The notes beneath the pieces were generated by a model that saw only the letters and a list, made by a program, of their open reading frames with translations, made no database searches and was not told the origin of the DNA. From an uncultured Collinsella sp. (lineage in GTDB: Bacteria; Actinomycetota; Coriobacteriia; Coriobacteriales; Coriobacteriaceae): a stretch of 14,438 nucleotides of DNA. Position 1 is the stretch's first letter, and the number at the start of each line of letters is the position of its first letter. Shown in pieces: positions 5,828-12,165 of this stretch. Position numbers and translations under genes: made by a program. The stretch is from assembly GCA_958435545.1 (NCBI GenBank), contig CAUBGU010000037.1, forward strand, positions 1 to 14,438. The letters run 5' to 3'.

Positions 5828-6750
5828 AGCTCCACCCGCATAATGCGCCGGATAACCACCAGCGCGACGGCGTTGAGGGCAAGGCCCAGCACCACGGCAC
5901 CGGCACCCGCCGGCGTTACAAGGCCGCGGCGAAAGTCAGCCGAAAGCAGCGCCAGCACCGCGCACATACCCGCCGGCATCGCCGAGACCATGTGTGCCGA
6001 CATGCGAGCCTGCGATGTCTTGACGTCCAGGCGGCGCTTGAGCTCAATGCGCTCCCCCACCATGCTCGACGCCTCGGATAACAGGCCGGCAAGCGGGGCA
6101 CCAGTTCGCTGCGACACCTTGAGCGCCAAAGTGACAAGCGAAAGGCCGGGGGCGTCGATACGGTCGAGTAGGTCATCCAACGCATCAGTCGCCGAGACGC
6201 CGCAGTCGATCGCCGCCGCCACGCGCAAAAACTCGGTATGCACCGGCTCTTGCGCGTGAGTTCCCACAAACCTCATGCCCTGGGCCAGCGAATGGCCCGA
6301 GGCGAGCGACATGGAGAGCGCCGTAAAGGCCTCGGGCATGGCTTCTTCCACATCGTGTTGCTCGCGGCGACGGTCGAAGGTGTCGCGAGCGGCGCCTACG
6401 CCAAACGGCGCGAGCAGCCCCAGGACAAAGCCGATGGGCGACAGCGATACGACGGTCAGGGCAATGCCGCAGACACCACTCGACAGCAGCAAGCATGCCA
6501 GGCGCGCCTCGTCATCCTCGATGACAAGGCCAAGGCGATGTGCTGGAACCAGCGCCGCCCAGGAGCGGGCGATCTTTTTTAGCAGGTCGTTTTCTACCAA
6601 CTCGCGCGGCAGCTTCTCGGCAACCGATTCAAGCGCATGGCTGACCAGCTCCACGGGCGGCACGCGCGGCGCACGAGACTCCGCCCCACACGCCACCGCG
6701 GCAGAAAGCCCCGTCAAGCCCCCTACGACGAGGGGCACAACGATCTCCAT
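5824..6750 (-). CDS. tadB: TadB-like inner-membrane platform protein
   Basis: A 308-residue membrane protein of the type II secretion F family. Hydrophobic segments lie at about 3-21, 84-120 (two spans) and 255-300 (two spans), with the cytoplasmic F domain between: MPEAFTALSMSLASGHSLAQGM (138-159) and LKVSQRTGAPLAGLLSEAS (210-228) are typical family stretches. It should form the platform with TadC. The ATG at 6750 has a near-perfect AGGAGGT site; the gene overlaps the end of cpaF by 28 bases, so that ribosome site lies inside cpaF. Assignment as TadB rather than TadC rests on length and order. Confidence 0.92.
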   Translation of the reverse strand: MEIVVPLVVGGLTGLSAAVACGAESRAPRVPPVELVSHALESVAEKLPRELVENDLLKKIARSWAALVPAHRLGLVIEDDEARLACLLLSSGVCGIALTVVSLSPIGFVLGLLAPFGVGAARDTFDRRREQHDVEEAMPEAFTALSMSLASGHSLAQGMRFVGTHAQEPVHTEFLRVAAAIDCGVSATDALDDLLDRIDAPGLSLVTLALKVSQRTGAPLAGLLSEASSMVGERIELKRRLDVKTSQARMSAHMVSAMPAGMCAVLALLSADFRRGLVTPAGAGAVVLGLALNAVALVVIRRIMRVEL

Positions 6751-8051
6751 TCGTCCACCTCCTCTTGCGTGAGCGTTCCCGAGCGCAGGCCCTCCGCGAT
6801 AAACGGAGGCTCGCGATCGAGTGTCCAGGCGCGCGTGGCGGCATCGAACGTCACGTAGCGCTCAAGCTCCACGCCGCCCGACGCGCCGCGTCGCACCCCC
6901 GAATAGGAGGACACGAAACGCCTGCCGTCCGCATGGCGCTCGGACATCACGATGCCGTCGAGCGCCATGGCGATTTGCTCCTCGATAAGCTCGCTCGGCA
7001 GATCGATGCCATAGCGCGCAAGCAGCGTCAAACGCACCACGGTCTCCTGCTCGGTGCCCGCATGAAGCGTGGTGAGCGATCCATCGTGCCCGGTGTTCAT
7101 GGCCTGCAGCATGTCGCAACATTCCGCACCGCGCACCTCGCCCACCACAATGCGGTCGGGACGCATGCGCAGGGCGTTGGTCACCAGGTCGCGGATTGTC
7201 ACCGCGCCCTCGCCCTCAATTGAAGCCTCGCGCGCCTCCAGGCGAACCACATGCGGGTGATGCGCAAACTTGAGCTCGGCGGAGTCCTCGATCGTCACGA
7301 TGCGCTCGCCGGTGGATATCTCGCACGACAGCGCGTTGAGCAGCGTGGTCTTGCCCGATCCCGTTCCACCTGCAACCGCCAGATCTTGACGCAGCGACAC
7401 CGCACACGACAGCAGCTGCGCATACCAAAGCGGTAGCGACCCCAGGCCCACAAGCTCGTCCAACGAACAGATGCGGTCTGAGAACTTGCGGATGGTGAGG
7501 ATTGGCCCATCGATCGCCACAGGCGGGATCACCGCATTCACGCGATAGCCCGTCTTGAGACGAGCGTTGACGATGGGGCTGCGCTCGTCGATGCGCCTAC
7601 CCAGCGGCGAGATGATGCGGTCGATGAGCACGCGGATTTGCTCATCGTCCTCAAACGCATGCTCGATGGGATATAAGACGCCGCCGCGCTCAAAGAAAGC
7701 CGAGCGACAACCGTTGACCATGATCTCGGTGACGGTGTCGTCCTCGATGAGCGGCTGCAGCGGGCCCAGGCCCACCACGTCATCCAAAATCTCGTCGATG
7801 ATGGTCTCGCGCTCGGGCGTCGCCAGGTCGCCCGGCTCCTCCACGTTGAGCGCCGCCTCCACCGCAGGACGCAATTCCGAGCGGGCGCGCGCCGGATCGA
7901 TGTATGCGCTGATACGCGCCACCTCGTCATAGCCCATGCGGTCCATCACGGCGCGTTTGGTGCGGCGCTTGACGGCACGGTAGCGTCCCGCGTCAACAGG
8001 CGCTGCCGCCGCGACCGCGCCGGCCGCTTTAATCCTTGTTTGCAAACTCAT
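6723..8051 (-). CDS. cpaF: CpaF/TadA pilus assembly ATPase
   Basis: A 442-residue secretion ATPase of the VirB11/CpaF family, which drives pilus assembly from the cytoplasmic face. The N-terminal domain runs to about 190 (with [20 protein letters not shown], 95-114). The nucleotide site has Walker A GGTGSGKT (228-235), an Asp-box region [10 protein letters not shown] (251-260), Walker B region RIVVGE (300-305) and His box [12 protein letters not shown] (321-332). All catalytic motifs are present, so it should be active. The start at 8051 overlaps the cpaE stop as ATGA. There is only this one ATPase in the cluster, so assembly and any retraction would rely on it. Confidence 0.96.
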   Translation of the reverse strand: MSLQTRIKAAGAVAAAAPVDAGRYRAVKRRTKRAVMDRMGYDEVARISAYIDPARARSELRPAVEAALNVEEPGDLATPERETIIDEILDDVVGLGPLQPLIEDDTVTEIMVNGCRSAFFERGGVLYPIEHAFEDDEQIRVLIDRIISPLGRRIDERSPIVNARLKTGYRVNAVIPPVAIDGPILTIRKFSDRICSLDELVGLGSLPLWYAQLLSCAVSLRQDLAVAGGTGSGKTTLLNALSCEISTGERIVTIEDSAELKFAHHPHVVRLEAREASIEGEGAVTIRDLVTNALRMRPDRIVVGEVRGAECCDMLQAMNTGHDGSLTTLHAGTEQETVVRLTLLARYGIDLPSELIEEQIAMALDGIVMSERHADGRRFVSSYSGVRRGASGGVELERYVTFDAATRAWTLDREPPFIAEGLRSGTLTQEEVDEWRSLCPSS

Positions 8052-9691
8052 CGCGAATCACCCTCACGCGACCAGGGAAGACGGATGCGCGGGCGCTCGG
8101 TGCGCGTCGCGCGGTCGGTGACCATGTCACTCCAGGGACCGACGGCGCAGCCCAGCTCCACGAGCATCTCGCGCGTGGCTTCGCGCACGCTGGTGGCAAA
8201 AGCGCTGGTCTGGCCCACCGCCTCGTCAGCACGGCCGAATGCCATGAGCGCCGTCAAGTCCTGCCCGCCGTCGGCGATGCGGATCTTGGAGCTCAACGCG
8301 CAGGCAATCTCAAAGCGCATGGCGACATCCTCGTCGGCGCCGCGCGCGCCAAACCGGTTGAATACGGCGCTCATGCGCGTACGCGGCACGCCCACACGGC
8401 TCGCCAGTTCGATAACGCGTGCCGCGGACGTCGCAGATGACACCGATTGATCGCCCACGACCAGGCAGCGGTCGCTTGCCGCCACCGCGGCCGCCACGGC
8501 GTCACCCCAAAAGACCGAGGTGTCGACAAGCACCACGTCGGATTCGCGGCGCAAGACGTCAAGCAGCAGCTCCACCGGACGCGCCATGAGCTCGGCCTGT
8601 TCGGGCGCGGCGACCGGGCCCCAAAGCGTGACGCCCGGGGCCACGCGCATCGAGGCGGCCACGATGTCCGATTCGGCGAGTGCGCCCGCAGCCGATGGCT
8701 CGATAAGCGTCGCCATGTCATGCGGGGCATCGGCGCCCAACAGGTCGTAGAGGTTTCCAAACATCAGGTCCAAGTCGAGCACGGCAGCGCGCAGGCCCAG
8801 CAGCGACGCCGCGTGCGCCATGGCGGCGACGATCGTCGACTTGCCGCAACCGCCCGAACCCGAGACGGCGCAGACAACCGGAGCTCGATGCGACGGAGCG
8901 GCGGCATCCGCCGGCGGCGCGGGGGCAGGCGACGCGGGCACGGACGGCAACGTCCCCGTCTCCCCGGCAGCGCTCATATGCTGCGCCCAAGCCGGCATGG
9001 CAGGTTGATCGGCCCGCGGGGCCGAGTCTGGAGACTTCACGGCCGCATCGGCACGAACATTGTCGTTCCCGGCAAGCCCCTCAACCTCGTCGAGCTCATC
9101 GACCAGGCTCACGCCATGCACGTATCCCATATCTACAGTCAGAAGCTCCTCGCCATACGGCACCGGCTCTCCGGCATCATCGTATGCAAGGGGATCCCGG
9201 GGGCACCGACCATGCTCGGCTTCCGCTTTTCCACAATCATCAACACGCGGGCCTCTTGTAGCGCGAGGCGCTCCGGGTTCCCTATCAACAAAAGCATCGG
9301 GCTCAATCGTCAGACACCGGTCGTAATCAACCGTTCCCTCGCCCGCGCGCCCGTTGCCGCATATGCTGCGCGCAGCGATAACCTCGGTCGCCCCCGCGCG
9401 AAACAGCCCCTCGATATCCGAAGGATCGAGCGTCTCTATCAGTACGACCACGCGGCTCACACGGCCCTCGGCCGTCAGGCGTGCAACAGTCTTTCGCACG
9501 TCTTCGGCATCGAACAGGGCTGCCGCGATAATCGCCGCCCCGCGACGCGACGGAAACGCCCGCGCCATGGACACCAGCCCATCCAGGTCGCCCACGCGAA
9601 GCACCTGCGCGCCCGCATCGCGACCCTCGACTTCCCGCTGCAGCAATCCGTAATCACCACACGCGCAGCATGCAAGCCAGATCGCCTTCAT
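8048..9691 (-). CDS. cpaE: CpaE/TadZ-like MinD/ParA-family ATPase
   Basis: A 547-residue protein with three parts: an N-terminal receiver-like fold without clear phosphorylation pocket (1-115; RVVVLIETLDPSDIEGLFRAGATEV at 81-105), a long Ala/Pro/Asp-rich linker (about 130-268), and a C-terminal MinD/ParA ATPase. The deviant Walker A is SGSGGCGKST (278-287), A' region is LDLDL (306-310), and the Walker B region is VVLVDTS (387-393); residue numbers count from the GTG at 9694. CpaE/TadZ proteins localise the pilus machine at the membrane. The start is ATG 9691 (TGATG overlap with the upstream gene) or GTG 9694; both use the GGAGG site. The gene has a few more charged acidic residues in the linker than neighbours. 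Confidence 0.9.
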   Translation of the reverse strand: MKAIWLACCACGDYGLLQREVEGRDAGAQVLRVGDLDGLVSMARAFPSRRGAAIIAAALFDAEDVRKTVARLTAEGRVSRVVVLIETLDPSDIEGLFRAGATEVIAARSICGNGRAGEGTVDYDRCLTIEPDAFVDREPGAPRATRGPRVDDCGKAEAEHGRCPRDPLAYDDAGEPVPYGEELLTVDMGYVHGVSLVDELDEVEGLAGNDNVRADAAVKSPDSAPRADQPAMPAWAQHMSAAGETGTLPSVPASPAPAPPADAAAPSHRAPVVCAVSGSGGCGKSTIVAAMAHAASLLGLRAAVLDLDLMFGNLYDLLGADAPHDMATLIEPSAAGALAESDIVAASMRVAPGVTLWGPVAAPEQAELMARPVELLLDVLRRESDVVLVDTSVFWGDAVAAAVAASDRCLVVGDQSVSSATSAARVIELASRVGVPRTRMSAVFNRFGARGADEDVAMRFEIACALSSKIRIADGGQDLTALMAFGRADEAVGQTSAFATSVREATREMLVELGCAVGPWSDMVTDRATRTERPRIRLPWSREGDSR

Positions 9692-10350
9692 CACTCGTCG
9701 CCTCCGCTCTTTTTGCCGCGCACCGTGGCGGGAATCGTCAAACTGACCGTCCCCTTGCCCGAGGCCCCCAGCAATTCCTTAACGTCTTCGGGGTCGGCCG
9801 CCAGCGTCACCCATTCGATCTTGCCTTCGCGCGTGGCGCCGGCCACTTCGCTGGTATCGATCACGCGCGCGCCGCACAGCCGATCGGTCACGCCGTCCTT
9901 TTGCACGTACACGTCCACGTAGCTGCCCACGCCCGTGGCGCCCCCGACCGAATGCTCGGCATCAACCGCCACCGAAACGGCGACCTTGCCTTTGGGCACC
10001 TCGAACGTGTGGCTTTCGGCCTTGGTGTAGACATCGCAAATCACGGCATTTTTAGGGATGCGTGAGGTCGTCACGTCGCCGCGCACCTGGCGCAACTCGG
10101 TCGCCGCATCGCGCGGCAACAGGCTCGCCAGCCATTCCTGGGTTATGACATTGGTCTCGTCAAGCGTCTCGCCCGCATCGATATCGCGTGCCGCGACGCA
10201 CACCTCGACGCGATCGCCGCCATACTTGGCCAGCGTCTCGGCCTGGGCCTGCTCAGCCCGCGAGCGGATCGACGATGCGTAGACCATGCAGAGCAACGCG
10301 GCGAGCACGCCCGCGATCAGACTGATGGCGATGCGCTTGCTCTTGTTCAC
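9691..10350 (-). CDS. cpaB: CpaB/RcpC-like pilus assembly protein (SAF domain)
   Basis: A 219-residue protein with an N-terminal membrane helix (about 7-27, ISLIAGVLAALLCMVYASS) and a SAF-type domain: VEVCVAARDIDAGETLDETNV (about 48-68), then IPKNAVICDVY (97-107) and a beta-rich C-terminal part with GVGSYVDVYVQKDG. In Gram-negatives CpaB works with the secretin; here no secretin exists and it probably acts in the cell envelope. The GTG at 10350 is preferred because GAGGAG lies five bases upstream; a TTG at 10365 is in frame but lies inside that ribosome site. It is the first gene of the pilus operon. Its stop overlaps the cpaE start. Confidence 0.85.
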   Translation of the reverse strand: MNKSKRIAISLIAGVLAALLCMVYASSIRSRAEQAQAETLAKYGGDRVEVCVAARDIDAGETLDETNVITQEWLASLLPRDAATELRQVRGDVTTSRIPKNAVICDVYTKAESHTFEVPKGKVAVSVAVDAEHSVGGATGVGSYVDVYVQKDGVTDRLCGARVIDTSEVAGATREGKIEWVTLAADPEDVKELLGASGKGTVSLTIPATVRGKKSGGDE

Positions 10351-10550
10351 GGCCGCTCCTCTCAAGGTAGCACCGGGCGGATGCCCGTACCACCATTGTC
10401 CGAGCGGGCAAGCAGCAAAACGACGCGATCGCGATCTTGGTTTTGAGTGTCAAACCAATTGCCGACCAAAAGCTGACCGGCCCGTCAAGCTCGTGGCAAG
10501 GTTTTGGTCAGCACGTCGGCAAAACGCACGTTTAGGGGCGCATCGGCAAT
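10351..10550. promoter_or_regulatory. Leader and likely promoter region of the pilus operon
   Basis: This 200-base region separates rsgA's terminator from cpaB and must hold the promoter for the pilus operon. On the minus strand a perfect TTGACA (10448-10453) could be a -35 box, but no good -10 box sits 16-18 bases downstream (the best hexamers there are GC-rich), so an activator or another sigma factor may be needed. The -35 lies in an inverted repeat (TGGTTT...AAACCA), and TTTTGGTC/GACCAAAA repeats occur at 10464-10471 and 10502-10509. A short GGGC/GCCC stem lies just ahead of the cpaB ribosome site (about 10375-10388). The start point is not fixed. Confidence 0.4.
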
Positions 10551-10584
10551 AAAAAAGCTGCCTCCCGTGCCATTGGGAGACGGC
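10551..10584 (-). terminator. Rho-independent terminator after rsgA
   Basis: On the minus strand a stem GCCGTCTCCC / GGGAGGCAGC (one mismatch, one wobble) with an eight-base loop is followed directly by TTTTTT. It begins 18 bases after the rsgA stop, so it ends the rsgA transcript and separates it from the pilus operon. Confidence 0.85.
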
Positions 10585-10602
10585 TGTCATAGGTAGATTC
10601 GA

Positions 10603-11787
10603 TTACAGATGGACATCGGGATCGAGCATCTGAGCACTCACACGCATGGATGACGCCAGATTTTGGAACGTCTCCAGGCGCAGGCTGTCGATCTGCCCGG
10701 CATCCTCGGCCTCGCGAACGGCGCAGCCCGGTTCGTGGGTATGCGTGCAGTCGCCAAACCGGCACGCACGCGACGCCTCGACGATCTCGGGAAACGCGCG
10801 TGCCAAGCCCCGCTCATGCCCCACGAGCGGCAGGCTGCGAAGGCCCGGCGCGTCAGCAATAACGCCGGCTTCGCCCGGCAGCGCCACCATCACGCGCGCG
10901 ACCGTGGTGTGACGACCCTGGTCATCGCGCTCACGCACGCCGCCGGTCGCCAATGTATCGTGACCCAGCAGCGCGTTGAGCAGCGTCGACTTGCCAGCAC
11001 CCGATTCACCCAAGATCATGGCGCAGCTCCCGGCGGGCACGCAGGCGCGCACCTCGTCCAGGCCACGACCCTCGGCAGAGGACGTCACGATCACGCGCAC
11101 GTCCGGACCCACCAAGCGGTGCACGCGGTCCAGATCGCGTTCGAGCTCATCGGCGTCGCAGCGGTCGGCCTTGGTGAGTACCACCACCGGCTCGGCATCG
11201 CAGTCGAGTGCCAACACCAGCGAGCGCGCCACGCGGTCGAGCAGTACCTCGCCGGCGCCGAGCGCCTGCACGATCAGCACGCTATCCACGTTGGAGCAAA
11301 GCACCTGACGCTCGCCGCGAGCGCGTCCGCGCCAGCGCTCAAAACTCGTGCGGCGTGGCAGCACGCACTCGATCACGCCCATGTCGTGCCCGGGCGCACG
11401 ACGCACCGCCACGCGGTCGCCCACGGCGGGCAGCAGAACCTCGTCCTCGCCACGCGACTTGGCAAACCCCACGGCATGCTCGGCACGAAAGGTGTCATCG
11501 GCAGTCGCCACCAGCGGAAACCCACGATCCAGGCGCACCACGGCACCAAGTTGCATCTGCTCGGGCTCCTCGGCCTGGGCACAAAAATCATCGAAGGCAG
11601 CCTGCTGAGCCCCATCGATAGGCAGGTCGTCGAACGCCGGAACATCCTGCAGCGCGTCGAGCCCCGGCACGCTTGCCAGCAGTTCCTCGGCAGACGCGGG
11701 GGCTTCGGTCGCGAGCTTCCGACGACGATCGCGCTTAGCCCGCGCCCCCGTCGTCTTTTTCTTCGCCTTAGCCTTCGCCTTGCCCAC
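10603..11787 (-). CDS. rsgA: RsgA, small-subunit ribosome biogenesis GTPase
   Basis: A 394-residue circularly permuted GTPase that matures the 30S ribosomal subunit. The order of motifs is diagnostic: G4 TKAD (205-208), then G1 GESGAGKST (260-268), then G3 DAPG (312-315). A zinc site C342-x4-C347-x-H349-x5-C355 follows. The OB-fold starts near residue 80 (LGAVVRLDRGFPLV). Ahead of it is a basic Lys/Ala-rich start (KAKAKAKKK...RDRRRK) and then an acidic stretch, longer than usual for the family. The start is GTG 11787, because GGGAGG lies five bases upstream; the frame stays open to 12039 across two terminators, which is unlikely to be coding. It stands alone, between two sets of terminators. 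Confidence 0.95.
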   Translation of the reverse strand: MGKAKAKAKKKTTGARAKRDRRRKLATEAPASAEELLASVPGLDALQDVPAFDDLPIDGAQQAAFDDFCAQAEEPEQMQLGAVVRLDRGFPLVATADDTFRAEHAVGFAKSRGEDEVLLPAVGDRVAVRRAPGHDMGVIECVLPRRTSFERWRGRARGERQVLCSNVDSVLIVQALGAGEVLLDRVARSLVLALDCDAEPVVVLTKADRCDADELERDLDRVHRLVGPDVRVIVTSSAEGRGLDEVRACVPAGSCAMILGESGAGKSTLLNALLGHDTLATGGVRERDDQGRHTTVARVMVALPGEAGVIADAPGLRSLPLVGHERGLARAFPEIVEASRACRFGDCTHTHEPGCAVREAEDAGQIDSLRLETFQNLASSMRVSAQMLDPDVHL

Positions 11788-11831
11788 AAGCGCCTCCCAG
11801 CACCACAAATCACAACTGAGCAGGTATTTTA

Positions 11832-11869
11832 AATCAAAAAGAGCTGGCCGGGCAAAGCCCGACCAGCTC
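11832..11869 (-). terminator. Intrinsic terminator 1, upstream of rsgA
   Basis: On the minus strand GAGCTGGTCGGGC-TTT-GCCCGGCCAGCTC is a 13-base-pair stem with one G-U pair, followed by TTTTTGATT. The wobble is a pair in minus-strand RNA but would be an A-C mismatch in plus-strand RNA, which, with the T tract, fixes the strand. It follows repeat copy 1 directly. Confidence 0.85.
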
Positions 11870-11874
11870 ACATA

Positions 11875-11938
11875 CTTTCCCTCAGCCCTTTTCATCCGCA
11901 CGGGAGAAAAGCCAGCAAGGATACCGCAGGGCCCGCCC
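11875..11938 (-). repeat. 64-base tandem repeat, copy 1
   Basis: This stretch matches 12013-12076 at 63 of 64 positions (C at 11924 versus G at 12062). On the minus strand it reads from GGGCGGGCCC to GGGCTGAGGGAAAG and can fold a small stem (CTTTTC...GAAAAG, with CC/GG inside). A terminator hairpin follows after a few bases. No protein role is evident; it may be the 5' part of a small RNA or a dispersed repeat. Confidence 0.85.
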
Positions 11939-11970
11939 GTCGGGAGGGGTTTCCTAAGGGCACATCCCTT

Positions 11971-12007
11971 AATCAAAAAGAGCGGTCGAGCAATTGCTCG
12001 ACCGCTC
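11971..12007 (-). terminator. Intrinsic terminator 2, between the two repeats
   Basis: On the minus strand a perfect stem GAGCGGTCGAGC / GCTCGACCGCTC with an AATT centre is followed by TTTTTGATT. The stem sequence differs from terminator 1, but the closing GAGC and the TTTTTGATT tail are the same. It follows repeat copy 2. Confidence 0.87.
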
Positions 12008-12012
12008 GCCTT

Positions 12013-12076
12013 CTTTCCCTCAGCCCTTTTCATCCGCACGGGAGAAAAGCCAGCAAGGATAGCGCAGGGCCCGCCC
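12013..12076 (-). repeat. 64-base tandem repeat, copy 2
   Basis: The second copy of the unit at 11875-11938, differing at one base. Its GGGCCCGCCC end (12067-12076) also forms the left arm of the long inverted repeat after the ATPase gene, whereas copy 1 lacks that partner arm. On the minus strand it lies between the inverted repeat and terminator 2. Confidence 0.85.
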
Positions 12077-12154
12077 CGGAAGCCCTTTCTCCCGAACGAT
12101 CCCGCAGCGCAAAGCGCGAGGACCAGTGAGGGAGAAAGGGCGTGGGGCGGGCCC
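12067..12154 (-). repeat. Long inverted repeat just after the ATPase stop
   Basis: Two paired blocks, 11 bases (GGGCCCGCCCC / GGGGCGGGCCC) and 12 bases (GCCCTTTCTCCC / GGGAGAAAGGGC), are separated by a small internal loop, with about 36 bases at the tip, which holds a further GCGC-TTT-GCGC stem. The right arm starts 11 bases after the ATPase stop. No T tract follows, so it is not a simple terminator; it may stabilise the 3' end of the ATPase mRNA or be part of an RNA with repeat copy 2. Confidence 0.7.
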
Positions 12155-12165
12155 GAACGAGAGCG

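Larger units (their letters stand above)
11788..12165 (-). other. Structured 378-base gap between ATPase gene and rsgA
   Basis: No credible protein gene is present. The region is filled with structure: a long inverted repeat (12067-12154), two copies of a 64-base repeat (12013-12076 and 11875-11938), and two terminators (11971-12007 and 11832-11869), all oriented the same way on the minus strand. An open frame in phase with rsgA runs through most of it, but this is because the copies are 138 bases apart, a multiple of three. A TAAAAT (11826-11831) could be the -10 of rsgA, but no -35 is clear. Confidence 0.7.

Noticed and set aside
5147..6259. Plus-strand open frame (370 codons)
   Set aside because: It is antisense to tadC and tadB; the composition is Arg/Ser/Thr-rich without motifs.
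8447..9922. Long plus-strand open frame (491 codons)
   Set aside because: It lies opposite cpaE and cpaB, which have clear motifs; its product is Arg/His-rich with no domain, typical of an antisense shadow in GC-rich DNA.
10663..11832. Long plus-strand open frame (389 codons)
   Set aside because: It is antisense to rsgA, with no recognisable domain and no good ribosome site.
11788..12039. Longer RsgA reading frame starting at 12039
   Set aside because: It would translate through two intrinsic terminators and both repeat copies; the GTG at 11787 has a well-placed ribosome site. The frame stays open only because the repeats are spaced by a multiple of three.
11875..12076. Repeat units as riboswitches (fluoride, TPP-like wording GGGCTGAGG)
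   Set aside because: The short resemblance is not backed by the rest of either consensus, and the genes downstream do not fit such ligands.
11875..12076. Two-copy repeat as a CRISPR remnant
   Set aside because: The units are 64 bases, only two copies exist, the intervening DNA holds a terminator, and no cas gene is present.
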